Assembly (NCBI GenBank): GCA_002705465.1
Contig: PAGS01000031.1
Coordinates: 1 to 10,501 of the forward strand
Reading direction: 5' to 3'
Source of the DNA: Halieaceae bacterium
GTDB taxonomy: Bacteria > Pseudomonadota > Gammaproteobacteria > Pseudomonadales > Halieaceae
DNA: 10,501 bases
Position numbers and translations under genes: made by a program. Shown here piece after piece: positions 1 to 7,097 of the stretch; within the stretch, counting starts at the first letter, position 1, and the number at the start of each line of letters is the position of its first letter. A model generated the notes under the pieces. That model did not search any database. It saw only the letters and a list, made by a program, of their open reading frames with translations, and had not been told where the DNA came from.

Positions 1-92
1 GCCAGCGCTGCCGCGCGAGCCCTCGCAGGCGACTCGCCCGGTACGGCTTGAATCGTGGGGCTACTAGGCGGGCCCGCGAGTTGATCAGTCAT
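1..92 (-). CDS. Partial 5' end of a possible divergent gene, unrecognised (continues past the left edge)
   Basis: Reading leftward on the minus strand, an ATG at 92-90 opens a frame that stays open to base 1 (30 codons plus 2 bases). It begins MTDQLAGPPSSPTIQAVPGE and becomes Ala/Arg-rich. About 19 of 30 third positions are G or C, which is compatible with coding. No good Shine-Dalgarno sequence precedes the ATG, and the visible part carries no motif, so I assign no function. If real, it would be transcribed away from the lipoprotein gene starting at 154. The alternative is that this stretch holds the 3' end of a plus-strand gene: plus frames stop at 49-51 and 65-67, and a third, Arg-rich frame runs to 122. 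I cannot exclude those, so confidence is low. Confidence 0.35.
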   Translation of the reverse strand, partial: MTDQLAGPPSSPTIQAVPGESPARARAAAL

Positions 93-153
93 GCTGATTT
101 GCATTGCATGATAGGCCGTGATTGACTGCATCGAAGATCATCTCAAGCATTAT

Positions 154-678
154 ATGAGCCAATTCCAGACAGGGTTAGCCGTTACACTCGTCCTCACCGC
201 TACCGCCCTGATGACGGCCTGCACGTCATGGCGTGAATACGACATTACGGTCAACGAAGTGACAATTTATGCGCCCGCCACCCCTCTGCGAGTCGATGGC
301 ATCGAGGACCCCGCCCTGCGAGATTGCCTGCAACAAACAGCAATGGACGCAGAAGTTCAAGGCGTCGCCGATCTGACTAATCTGAAGTGCAGTGGGGCTG
401 GCATTACGACGCTCGCGGGTCTGGCACAATTTGACCAGATTCGTTCACTCAAATTAAGCGGCAACACCATCAGAAATCTTCTCGAATTGGCGCGCCTTGA
501 AGACTTGGAACAGCTCTGGCTTGACGACAACGACATTGTCGACCCCGTCCCGGTTCTGAGAATGACGAGTCTGCGCGCGCTTGACCTTGATGGAAATCCG
601 CAACTGCAATGCCCCTCATCCGATAAAATCCCGCTAAATCTTAAACTCACCTTACCGGATCACTGTGACGCGACATGA
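154..678 (+). CDS. Leucine-rich-repeat lipoprotein, probably outer-membrane anchored
   Basis: A small predicted lipoprotein of 174 residues. The N-terminus has a hydrophobic stretch (AVTLVLTATALM) ending in MTAC, so Cys23 is the likely lipidated residue. The next residue is Thr, which by the E. coli +2 rule favours outer-membrane sorting. From about residue 74 there are three exact 22-residue leucine-rich repeats (74-95, 96-117, 118-139) and a partial fourth with LDLDGN, the LxLxxN pattern of SDS22/internalin-type repeats. Four further Cys in the mature part could form disulfides in the periplasm. I chose ATG 154 over the upstream in-frame GTG at 118 because it puts the signal peptide at the N-terminus; neither start has a strong ribosome-binding site. 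The stop overlaps the start of the acyltransferase gene (ATGA, 675-678), implying translational coupling. LRR proteins usually bind proteins; the partner is unknown. Confidence 0.75.
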   Translation: MSQFQTGLAVTLVLTATALMTACTSWREYDITVNEVTIYAPATPLRVDGIEDPALRDCLQQTAMDAEVQGVADLTNLKCSGAGITTLAGLAQFDQIRSLKLSGNTIRNLLELARLEDLEQLWLDDNDIVDPVPVLRMTSLRALDLDGNPQLQCPSSDKIPLNLKLTLPDHCDAT

Positions 679-1535
679 TCTTCTGGTTGTACAAGGCGCT
701 GGCATTACTGCCGCTACCCCTTAAATACGGTTTGGCGTGGCTCATGGCATTCCTGTTACAGCGGGTGTTTCGATACCGGGCCAAAGTCATCGACACTAAT
801 CTTGCAAACGCCTTTCCAGAACGCGATGCAGCATGGCGAGCAGATACGACCAAACGTTTCTATCGTCAGTTCACCGACGTGACGATGGAGATACTGCACG
901 CGTCGCGCATGCCACTTCCTGAATTTAAACGTCGCGTGACGATTGAGGGGCTCGATGAGCTTGAACGGTTGACTGAAAACCGCTCAAAGTCGGTGGTCGT
1001 GCTCACCATTCACTTGGGCAATTGGGAGTGGATGATGCACGCGGCTAACGCCCACGGCGATATACAGATTGATCCCGTGTACAAGCGCCTGCGCAACGAA
1101 GGCGCCGAACGGTTTGCCTATGAGGTCCGGAGTCGATTCGGCGGCGAGCCCATCCTTATGGAAAAGGTTGCCCGCAACGTGCTCAAGAACCGCCGGCGGT
1201 TTCGGGCGTTGGTACTACTCGCTGATCAGTCCCCGGGCGGGCGGGATAATGTCTACTGGACCGAGTGGCTCAACCAGCCAACCGGCTTTTTTCTGGGGCC
1301 CGCAACAATCTCCCAGCTGACCGGCTTTCCCGTCATGTTTGCACGGTGCCGGAGAAAAGCGCGCGGGCGCTATCATCTCAGCTTGATAACGATCGTCGAA
1401 ACGCCGGGGCAACTGGCCGAAGAACAGATCATTGAGGCGTATATCCGCGCCGCAGAGCAAACGATTCGGGAAGAACCGGAGAGTTACCTGTGGTCCAATC
1501 GTCGCTGGAAGCATCAGCCCCCGGAAGTCACATAG
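675..1535 (+). CDS. Lysophospholipid/lipid A late acyltransferase family protein (LpxL/HtrB-like)
   Basis: A 286-residue member of the LpxL/LpxM/HtrB acyltransferase family, membrane-associated enzymes that transfer a fatty acyl chain from acyl-ACP, usually to the lipid A precursor in the inner membrane. Evidence: a hydrophobic N-terminus (about residues 2-33); the family-like NLANAFPE element (42-49); the catalytic HX4E motif HLGNWE with His113 and Glu118; the YKRLRNE substrate-region element; and a later LLADQSPG motif. The length is slightly below the roughly 300-310 residues of E. coli LpxL. The start ATG lies within the stop of the upstream lipoprotein gene (ATGA), so the two are probably co-translated. 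Its stop is 27 nt from the end of the convergent aldolase gene, with no convincing terminator between. Sequence alone does not separate a true lipid A secondary acyltransferase from an ornithine-lipid or aryl-polyene-type relative, and no such partner genes are visible here, so I give no symbol. Confidence 0.85.
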   Translation: MIFWLYKALALLPLPLKYGLAWLMAFLLQRVFRYRAKVIDTNLANAFPERDAAWRADTTKRFYRQFTDVTMEILHASRMPLPEFKRRVTIEGLDELERLTENRSKSVVVLTIHLGNWEWMMHAANAHGDIQIDPVYKRLRNEGAERFAYEVRSRFGGEPILMEKVARNVLKNRRRFRALVLLADQSPGGRDNVYWTEWLNQPTGFFLGPATISQLTGFPVMFARCRRKARGRYHLSLITIVETPGQLAEEQIIEAYIRAAEQTIREEPESYLWSNRRWKHQPPEVT

Positions 1536-1562
1536 TATCGAGCCAAAGAACGCACGAAGCGC

Positions 1563-2585
1563 TCATGATTTGCTCGCCGACATAGTCAGGGCAAGGTCTT
1601 CGATCATATCTTCCTGCCCCCCTACGGTGCCACGGCGACCCAGTTCCACCAGCAGGTCTCTGGCGGGCACACCGTATTTCTCACCGGCACGCTTGGCGAA
1701 CAAGAGGAAGGAACTGTAAACGCCAGCATATCCGAGCGTTAGAGAGTCTCGATCCACCCGGATCGGCTGATCCATCATGGGCACCACCAGATCTTCTGCG
1801 ACATCCATAATCTTGTAGAGATCGATGCCATCCTCGGCACCCATACGATGGAGGACCGCACAAAGCACCTCCAAAGGCGTATTGCCTGCACCCGCACCGA
1901 GGCCGGCCACTGAGCCGTCGATCCGATTTGCGCCCGCCTCGATAGCGGCCAACGAATTGGCGACGCCCATTGCCAAATTGTGGTGGCCATGAAAGCCAAT
2001 TTCTGTCTCGTCCTTGAGTGCTCGCCGTAGCGTCGAGATCTTTGCCGTGACCTCGTCGGGCAGCATATAACCAGCGGAGTCCGTGCAGTAGATGCAGTTG
2101 GCACCGTAAGACTCCATCAACAACGCCTGTTGGAGAAACGCCTTTTCATCAATCATATGAGCCATCATCAAAAAGCCCACGGTGTCCATGCCGAGATCGC
2201 GCCCCATACCAATGTGCTGCTCGGAGATATCGGCCTCCGTACAGTGCGTGGCAATCCGAATCGTGGAAGCACCCATGTCAGCGGCCATGCGGATGTGATC
2301 CAGCGTGCCTATACCCGGGACGTGTAGCACCGAAATCCGCGCCTGCTTCATCTTTGGAACCACAGCGGCGAGATACTCCTCATCGCTGTGAGCGGGAAAG
2401 CCATAATTCACTGACGCGCCGCCGAGACCATCCCCGTGCGTCACCTCAATCAACGGCATTCCCGCCTGATCAAGTCCACACGCTACGGCGACCATCTCCT
2501 CAATTGATATTTGGTGACGTTTCGCGTGCATCCCGTCACGCAGGCTCATGTCATGCAGCGTGACTTTTTTTCCATGCAGATCCAC
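1563..2585 (-). CDS. dmpG: 4-hydroxy-2-oxovalerate aldolase
   Basis: A class II pyruvate aldolase that cleaves 4-hydroxy-2-oxovalerate (or a homologue) to pyruvate and an aldehyde, the last carbon-carbon cleavage of the lower meta pathway. In this family it forms a complex with the acylating aldehyde dehydrogenase, which takes the aldehyde through a channel. Counting from the GTG at 2585 (340 residues), Arg16, Asp17 and His20 (LRDGMHA), the metal-binding HxH at 199 and 201 (GFHGHHN) and Tyr290 fall at the numbers known for the BphI/DmpG family. A TTG two codons upstream (2591) is also in frame but lies 1 nt from the GAGGAG ribosome-binding site; the GTG lies 7 nt from it and is preferred. The acceptor-pocket segment reads VLHVPGIGT, with Val89 where BphI has Leu. 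It is the last gene of a minus-strand run, 14 nt after the dehydrogenase stop, and converges with the acyltransferase gene. Confidence 0.95.
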   Translation of the reverse strand: MDLHGKKVTLHDMSLRDGMHAKRHQISIEEMVAVACGLDQAGMPLIEVTHGDGLGGASVNYGFPAHSDEEYLAAVVPKMKQARISVLHVPGIGTLDHIRMAADMGASTIRIATHCTEADISEQHIGMGRDLGMDTVGFLMMAHMIDEKAFLQQALLMESYGANCIYCTDSAGYMLPDEVTAKISTLRRALKDETEIGFHGHHNLAMGVANSLAAIEAGANRIDGSVAGLGAGAGNTPLEVLCAVLHRMGAEDGIDLYKIMDVAEDLVVPMMDQPIRVDRDSLTLGYAGVYSSFLLFAKRAGEKYGVPARDLLVELGRRGTVGGQEDMIEDLALTMSASKS

Positions 2586-2592
2586 TGTCAAT

Positions 2593-2598
2593 CTCCTC
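2593..2598 (-). promoter_or_regulatory. Ribosome-binding site that fixes the aldolase start at GTG 2585
   Basis: On the minus strand GAGGAG is followed by A, then TTG (2591-2589), ACA, GTG (2585-2583). The spacing to the GTG is 7 nt, which is optimal, and to the TTG is 1 nt, which is too short. It sits in the gap between the dehydrogenase stop codon (2602-2600) and the aldolase start. Confidence 0.7.
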
Positions 2599-2599
2599 G

Positions 2600-3508
2600 T
2601 TATGCTCTCGCGGGTAACGCAAATCGGCTGTTCGCTACTTCTTCGGCGAGCATTTCAGCAGTCCGTAATCCGGCAGCGGTCATAATGTCGAGGTTGCCCG
2701 CGTATTTTGGTAAGAAATCACCGAGGCCTTCTACCTCCAGGAAGGTTGAGACGCGCTTGCCGTCGAACACTGGCCCGTTTACCAGCCGGTACCCCGGCAC
2801 ATACTTCTGAACCTCCTCAACCATAGCGTGCACCGATGCAATGATGGCGTCTTGATCCGGTTCGTCGTCTACCAGACAGTGAACCGTGTCGCGCATGATC
2901 AGAGGTGGCTCCGCCGGGTTGATAATGATGATCGCCTTGCCTTCCCGCGCGCCGCCAATTTCAGCTACGGCAGCAGAAGTGGTCCGGGTGAACTCGTCGA
3001 TATTTTTCCGGGTCCCGGGACCCACAGATTTTGAGCCTACCGTAGCCACGATTTCGCCGTAGGCCACCGACTGCACGCGTGACACCGCGTGCACCATGGG
3101 AATCGTGGCCTGGCCTCCACAGGTGACCATATTGACATTCATGGCCAGTAACGCGGAGTGCTCTGCGAGGTTCACCGGCGGCACACAGAATGGACCAATT
3201 GCTGCGGGAGTCAGGTCGACCATGATGACGCCCAGGTCATTGAGTTTTTGCGCATGATCGGCGTGGGCGTAGGCGGAGGTCGCATCAAACGCGATGCGAA
3301 TGTCATCCTCTACGATATGCTGTAAAACGCCGTCGATGCCCGTTATGCAGGTTTTGACGCCCATATCCTGCGCCCGCTGGATACCCTCTGACTGTTCTAC
3401 TCCCACGACCCATATGGGCTCGATCCATTCACTTCGCCGGGCCTTCATCAGCAGGTCAGTGCCGATATTCCCCGGGCCAATCACCAATGCTTTGAGCTTG
3501 TCAGCCAT
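2600..3508 (-). CDS. dmpF: Acetaldehyde dehydrogenase (acylating)
   Basis: An NAD- and CoA-dependent acylating aldehyde dehydrogenase that converts the aldehyde released by the partner aldolase (acetaldehyde, or propanal in steroid-type pathways) into acetyl-CoA or propionyl-CoA. From ATG 3508 the protein is 302 residues, the normal family length. It begins [16 protein letters not shown], with the GPGNIG dinucleotide-binding loop at 11-16. The catalytic cysteine is Cys130 in [10 protein letters not shown], next to the position known in BphJ. A TTG at 3526 overlaps the hydratase stop (TTGA) and would add six residues. The ATG is preferred because it gives the family-typical N-terminus and has AAGGA 10 nt upstream. 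It lies between the hydratase and aldolase genes, the order common to dmpEFG, bphHJI and mhpDFE clusters. All key motifs are intact. Confidence 0.95.
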   Translation of the reverse strand: MADKLKALVIGPGNIGTDLLMKARRSEWIEPIWVVGVEQSEGIQRAQDMGVKTCITGIDGVLQHIVEDDIRIAFDATSAYAHADHAQKLNDLGVIMVDLTPAAIGPFCVPPVNLAEHSALLAMNVNMVTCGGQATIPMVHAVSRVQSVAYGEIVATVGSKSVGPGTRKNIDEFTRTTSAAVAEIGGAREGKAIIIINPAEPPLIMRDTVHCLVDDEPDQDAIIASVHAMVEEVQKYVPGYRLVNGPVFDGKRVSTFLEVEGLGDFLPKYAGNLDIMTAAGLRTAEMLAEEVANSRFALPARA

Positions 3509-3518
3509 CGCGGTTGAG

Positions 3519-3523
3519 TCCTT
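3519..3523 (-). promoter_or_regulatory. Ribosome-binding site supporting the dehydrogenase start at ATG 3508
   Basis: AAGGA on the minus strand, directly at the end of the hydratase gene and 10 nt before ATG 3508. It lies inside the six codons that a TTG start at 3526 would add, which argues against that longer form. Confidence 0.5.
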
Positions 3524-4305
3524 CAAGTGAAAGCGACGGCGCAGTCGCCTATGCCGTCAATATGTAGCGTCATCTTGTCACCCGCTGCGACGGGCTCCAG
3601 CGGTACGAGACTGCCTGAGAGCACAATGTCGCCTCGCTCCAAGGTGATGCCGAATGCGCCCAATGTGTTGGCCAGCCACGTGATGCAGTTCACGGGGCTA
3701 CCCATGGCGGCGGCGCCTGTACCGGTAGAAATGACGCTACCGTTTTTGCGCACTGTCATCTCGCAATTCACCAAATCAACGGCTGCGGGATCGACGGCGG
3801 CCGCCTCGTTCAAAGCGAACCAGCCGCAGGAGGCGTTGTCGGCAATGGTATCCTGAATTTTGATCTGCCAATCCTTTACTCGGGAATCGACCACCTCGAA
3901 GCACGGCATCACGGCCTCGGTGGCCGCCAGTACGTCATCATTGGTCACGCCAGGTCCCTGCAGATCTTTACTGAGCAAGAAGGCGATCTCTCCCTCCGCT
4001 CGGGGTTGAATCAGTGCGCCAGAAATCGCCATCTCTTCGTCGTGGCGCATCGCATCCGTCATAAAGCCGAAATCGGGCTGCCGCACCCCCAACATGTCCA
4101 TGACAGCGTCGCTGGTCACGCCGATTTTTTTTCCGATTAATTTCTCCCCAGCCTGCATCCGGTTCGCGAGAAAACGAAGCGAAATCGCATAAGCATCCTC
4201 GATCGTCAACTCAGGATGTGTCTCCGTCAGTGGCGCCAGCACGCGGCGCTCTCTCATCGCTAGATAGAGTGCATCTCCAAGGAGATCGATTTGCGTTTGT
4301 TCCAT
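3523..4305 (-). CDS. dmpE: 2-hydroxypenta-2,4-dienoate (2-keto-4-pentenoate) hydratase
   Basis: A fumarylacetoacetate-hydrolase-superfamily hydratase that adds water to 2-hydroxypenta-2,4-dienoate (or a longer 2-hydroxydienoate) to give 4-hydroxy-2-oxovalerate, the substrate of the aldolase in the same cluster. From ATG 4305 it is 260 residues, as for DmpE and MhpD. Diagnostic features are GKKIGVTS with Lys60, the metal-binding ExE in PRAEGEIAF (Glu104 and Glu106) and the later Glu137 in FEVVDSR, close to the metal ligands known in MhpD. A TTG at 4335 would extend it by ten residues, but GAGG lies 6 nt before ATG 4305, so the shorter start is chosen. Oxaloacetate/oxalocrotonate decarboxylases (DmpH) are close relatives, but the neighbouring dehydrogenase and aldolase favour hydratase. 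It starts 46 nt after the MBL-hydrolase stop, with no clear promoter or terminator between, so read-through from the dapA operon is plausible. Confidence 0.92.
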   Translation of the reverse strand: MEQTQIDLLGDALYLAMRERRVLAPLTETHPELTIEDAYAISLRFLANRMQAGEKLIGKKIGVTSDAVMDMLGVRQPDFGFMTDAMRHDEEMAISGALIQPRAEGEIAFLLSKDLQGPGVTNDDVLAATEAVMPCFEVVDSRVKDWQIKIQDTIADNASCGWFALNEAAAVDPAAVDLVNCEMTVRKNGSVISTGTGAAAMGSPVNCITWLANTLGAFGITLERGDIVLSGSLVPLEPVAAGDKMTLHIDGIGDCAVAFT

Positions 4306-4311
4306 CTGCAG

Positions 4312-4315
4312 CCTC
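4312..4315 (-). promoter_or_regulatory. Ribosome-binding site supporting the hydratase start at ATG 4305
   Basis: GAGG on the minus strand with a 6-nt spacer to ATG 4305. It lies within the stretch that would be coding if the TTG at 4335 were used, so it favours the shorter product. Confidence 0.55.
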
Positions 4316-4351
4316 AAAAAGTCGGGGGTTGGCAAAAATGCAGGACAAACG

Positions 4352-5152
4352 TTATCGCATTCCCGCTTTGAACTCAGGTAAGGTATCTAATCCATCAAGG
4401 GTACACCAATCGAAGCCAGTCTCTTGCGTTGCGTGAATCACAGCGCAGTAGGACAAACCAGGCCAGCCAGTCAGCGCTGCCTCGGCGAGCTCGGGTGCGT
4501 TGTTTTGCTGACTGATGTGCGCCACGAAAAGCGTCTTCAATTTGTCAGTGGCTGCGTGATCGAGAAACTGTCGCGCCTGTTGATTGGTCAAGTGACCGAA
4601 AGCGCCACCCACCCTGGCTTTGACAGAAGGTGGATACGGGCCCACCGCTAACATGCCCGGGTCGTGGTTAAACTCGAGTACCAAGGCATCGCAATCGGAG
4701 AACGCCTGGACTACGTGGGGCGTAATGGTGCCGAGGTCGGTCAGGATACCCAGTTTGACTGCACCTGCCTCCAAGCAGAACTGCACGGGCTCACGAGCGT
4801 CATGGGGCACGGGCTCCGCTGCAATTCGGCAATCGCCCACATCGAAACGGTCTCCGGGGCGGATGATGACACTTTGTTCCAGCCCCTCAAGTTTAGGGCT
4901 AGCGGCGGTGCCCGCGGTCAGGAAAACAGGGACCTCGTAGGTGCTGGAGAGCGCAGCGACGCCTCGGCAGTGATCACCATGCTCGTGCGTCACCAGAATG
5001 GCATCAATCTCACCTGCAGAGACGCCTCTTGCGAACAGTCGCTCTTCAGCTTCTTTCCGCGAAAGACCACAGTCGATGAGGAGGAGCGTCTCGCCTGTGT
5101 CGACTAGCGTCGCGTTCCCCTTGCTACCACTCCCGAGGGACGCGATCCGCAT
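4352..5152 (-). CDS. MBL-fold metallo-hydrolase, YycJ/WalJ-like
   Basis: A 266-residue single-domain metallo-beta-lactamase-fold protein, expected to be a cytoplasmic two-metal hydrolase. It has the THEHGDH signature (His56, His58, Asp60, His61) and further candidate metal ligands: His117, Asp139 (LTDLG), His163 (EFNHD), His187 (GHLTN) and His212 (VAHIS). The start MRIASLGSGSKGN is typical of YycJ/WalJ-type proteins, which resemble phosphodiesterases or nucleases; the true substrate is not established. The ATG (5152-5150) overlaps the bamC stop as ATGA, so it is translationally coupled to bamC. From memory, Pseudomonas has the same dapA-bamC-MBL order. The long plus-strand frame antisense to it (4664-5107) is treated as a shadow. 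Confidence 0.88.
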   Translation of the reverse strand: MRIASLGSGSKGNATLVDTGETLLLIDCGLSRKEAEERLFARGVSAGEIDAILVTHEHGDHCRGVAALSSTYEVPVFLTAGTAASPKLEGLEQSVIIRPGDRFDVGDCRIAAEPVPHDAREPVQFCLEAGAVKLGILTDLGTITPHVVQAFSDCDALVLEFNHDPGMLAVGPYPPSVKARVGGAFGHLTNQQARQFLDHAATDKLKTLFVAHISQQNNAPELAEAALTGWPGLSYCAVIHATQETGFDWCTLDGLDTLPEFKAGMR

Positions 5153-6183
5153 CAGGTGATGTTGCCCCGGAGAATAGTCAGTAGCGCCTGCTGCTCACGC
5201 CGTTCAACCTCTTCACCCTCACCTCCACGCAATGTGATCAGCATGACGTTGTCACCCGCAGCATCCAGATGGATTTGATACTGATGCCCGGCTAAAGGGT
5301 GGTCGTCCTCGCCGCCCCAGAGCCAATCGAACCAGCCGCTGTCTTCCTCGTCTTGAGGTCCCACGAAGGTGGTGTAGAGAACGCCTTCACTTCTGTTGCG
5401 GTCGTCGATAACAAAATCGGCTTCTTCGACACCCTTGACCAGGGATGCCCAGGCACGGTCGAACGGCAACTCCAAGCGGATGCGGGTCTCTCGTTCTGAG
5501 TCCTCCAGAGTAATCCGCCCTGAATCACTCATTGAACGATCCGCCATCATCGAGATGGGCACAGACTCGGCGCTGTTGGCGAGATACTGTGCTACGTCCT
5601 GCAACATCTTACGCTCTAGATCTCGATCATCAGACTCTGGGGGCCAATCCCCGTCCTCTACACCACGAGACTGCTGTAGCACGTGCAGCTCCGCCGTATT
5701 GCGCTGAACACCCGTGTCGACTCGAAAGCGAAACCGCGTTGCCAGCTCACGGTCTTCGAGTTTGAACCACTGCGTATCGATCAAACCGGCCTCAGCATCG
5801 ACTGCCGCCACACCAATCCCGCTGGTCGTCAGGAACCCACGCACTTGGGGCCATAACTGACCCGGCGCGACGTTGACCAACGCCCAGCGCTCTGAGGATA
5901 GACTCTGGATTCGCACCGCATCGGCCTGATTTTTTGCTGTTAGCGGCGTGGGTCGAGGGGTTTCGAACTGGGTTGCAAGCTGCGCACTCTCGGCAATGGG
6001 TGGCACTGGGTAATCCGGCTGAATGGCATCCGTTGTCAGATGAGGCGGCACGTCAATCGGGGCAAGCTCTGGCGCCGTCTGATAACGACTCGCATTGTCG
6101 GGGAACAGTCCGTCCTCGCCCAATAACCAGCTACAACCCGGTAAAAAGCCAATCATCACGACAAAAAGTAGTGATCGAATCAC
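5152..6183 (-). CDS. bamC: Outer membrane assembly lipoprotein BamC (NlpB)
   Basis: The BamC subunit of the BAM complex, which folds and inserts beta-barrel proteins into the outer membrane. The protein is 343 residues, against about 344 in E. coli. It starts with a lipoprotein signal (MIRSLLFVVMIGFLPGC), with Cys17 as the lipidated residue followed by Ser, consistent with outer-membrane sorting. Residues 34-49 (YQTAPELAPIDVPPHL) match the extended N-terminal segment that binds BamD. Two helix-grip domains follow at about 100-202 and 231-340, joined by a Ser/Asp-rich linker. The start is GTG at 6183-6181, overlapping the dapA stop as GTGA; the lipobox location supports this start. The next gene overlaps its stop as ATGA. 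The dapA-bamC linkage is conserved, and bamC was once named dapX for this reason. An acidic, Trp-rich insert (about 278-294) in the second domain looks lineage-specific. Confidence 0.92.
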   Translation of the reverse strand: MIRSLLFVVMIGFLPGCSWLLGEDGLFPDNASRYQTAPELAPIDVPPHLTTDAIQPDYPVPPIAESAQLATQFETPRPTPLTAKNQADAVRIQSLSSERWALVNVAPGQLWPQVRGFLTTSGIGVAAVDAEAGLIDTQWFKLEDRELATRFRFRVDTGVQRNTAELHVLQQSRGVEDGDWPPESDDRDLERKMLQDVAQYLANSAESVPISMMADRSMSDSGRITLEDSERETRIRLELPFDRAWASLVKGVEEADFVIDDRNRSEGVLYTTFVGPQDEEDSGWFDWLWGGEDDHPLAGHQYQIHLDAAGDNVMLITLRGGEGEEVERREQQALLTILRGNIT

Positions 6184-7052
6184 GCGAAATACGTCTCCAT
6201 TGCCTTCTCAAGAGGCGCGCGACACGCCTCAGAGAGCGGTGTCAGCGGCAACCGAATACCACTGTCAATCATACCTCTGTGCGCCATGGCCCACTTTACC
6301 GGAATCGGGTTGGCTTCGCTGAAAAGTAAGTCGTTCAGTGTTGTTAGTCTGGCATCGATGCCGGCCGCAGCCTCCCACTCACCGGTCAGTGCTAGGTTAC
6401 ACATTGCTGCCATGTCGCTGGGAGCAATGTTTGCTGTCACCGATACATTACCTTTGGCGCCATGACGCATCAGTTCAAGCGCAGTTGCATCATCGCCCGA
6501 GAACACAGCAAAACCGTCTGGCACAGCTTCAATGAGGCGGGACCCACGCTGCACATCACCCGTTGCATCCTTAATAGCAACGATATTGTCAATTTGACTG
6601 AGCTGGACGACAGTCTCATTCAGCAAGTCACAGCCCGTGCGTCCCGGGACGTTGTAGAGGATGATGGGCAGATTGACTGCCCGGGCAACCGCTTGAAAAT
6701 GCTCGAAAAGACCATGTTGGGTGGGCCTGTTGTAATACGGTGTCACAGACAGCGAATAATCTGCCCCCGCCTCGGCCGCTGACACCGTCAGCTCGATCGC
6801 CTCATGCGTTGAATTACCGCCTGTACCAGCCACCACGGGGATTCGCCCCCCTGCTTGCTCAACGGCAAACCGGATGACTTCGCAGTGCTCGGGCACAGTC
6901 AGCGTCGGGCTTTCGCCTGTGGTGCCCACTACCCCGAGGCCAGCGGTCCCCGACTCGATGTGGAGTTCAATCAGACGCGCAAGCGCCTGCCAATCGATGG
7001 CACCGTCTGGGTGCATGGGCGTTACCAACGCAACAATGCTTCCGGTTATCAT
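6180..7052 (-). CDS. dapA: 4-hydroxy-tetrahydrodipicolinate synthase
   Basis: Condenses pyruvate with aspartate semialdehyde in the diaminopimelate/lysine pathway, feeding both lysine and peptidoglycan synthesis. Starting at ATG 7052 (MITGSIVALVTPM) gives 290 residues (E. coli 292), and all active-site residues fall on E. coli numbering: Thr44 and Thr45 (VGTTGE), Tyr107 (TPYYNRP), Tyr133, Arg138 (NVPGRTG) and the Schiff-base Lys161 (VAIKDATGD). The frame is open upstream to 7109, but the extra 19 residues (MRHHAVLSP...) are unlike the family, and GGAG lies 7 nt before ATG 7052, so the shorter start is right. It is first in the minus-strand run and overlaps bamC by 4 nt. A minor oddity is ADYSLSVTPYY, where the family usually has a GADG-type segment. 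This does not touch the catalytic residues. Confidence 0.97.
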   Translation of the reverse strand: MITGSIVALVTPMHPDGAIDWQALARLIELHIESGTAGLGVVGTTGESPTLTVPEHCEVIRFAVEQAGGRIPVVAGTGGNSTHEAIELTVSAAEAGADYSLSVTPYYNRPTQHGLFEHFQAVARAVNLPIILYNVPGRTGCDLLNETVVQLSQIDNIVAIKDATGDVQRGSRLIEAVPDGFAVFSGDDATALELMRHGAKGNVSVTANIAPSDMAAMCNLALTGEWEAAAGIDARLTTLNDLLFSEANPIPVKWAMAHRGMIDSGIRLPLTPLSEACRAPLEKAMETYFA

Positions 7053-7059
7053 CGAGTCA

Positions 7060-7063
7060 CTCC
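7060..7063 (-). promoter_or_regulatory. Ribosome-binding site fixing the dapA start
   Basis: GGAG on the minus strand with a 7-nt spacer to ATG 7052. It lies inside the stretch that would be coding if the frame began at 7109, which supports the shorter DapA. Confidence 0.6.
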
Positions 7064-7097
7064 GGGGCGGGCAAACACGGGTTGGGGACAGAACAGC

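Noticed and set aside
118..153. GTG start at 118 for the LRR lipoprotein
   Set aside because: It would place 12 polar residues ahead of the lipoprotein signal; ATG 154 gives a normal signal peptide.
1536..1562. Terminator between the convergent acyltransferase and aldolase genes
   Set aside because: Only a 3-bp CGC/GCG stem is present; there is no credible hairpin.
4664..5107. 147-codon plus-strand frame
   Set aside because: It is fully antisense to the MBL-fold gene, has Cys/Arg/Gly-rich composition and no recognisable motif, and lacks a convincing start.
6855..7097. Upstream extension of the DUF3806-like frame
   Set aside because: It is antisense to the well-supported N-terminus of dapA and lacks a secretion signal at its own start; ATG 7098 has a ribosome-binding site and gives an exported protein.
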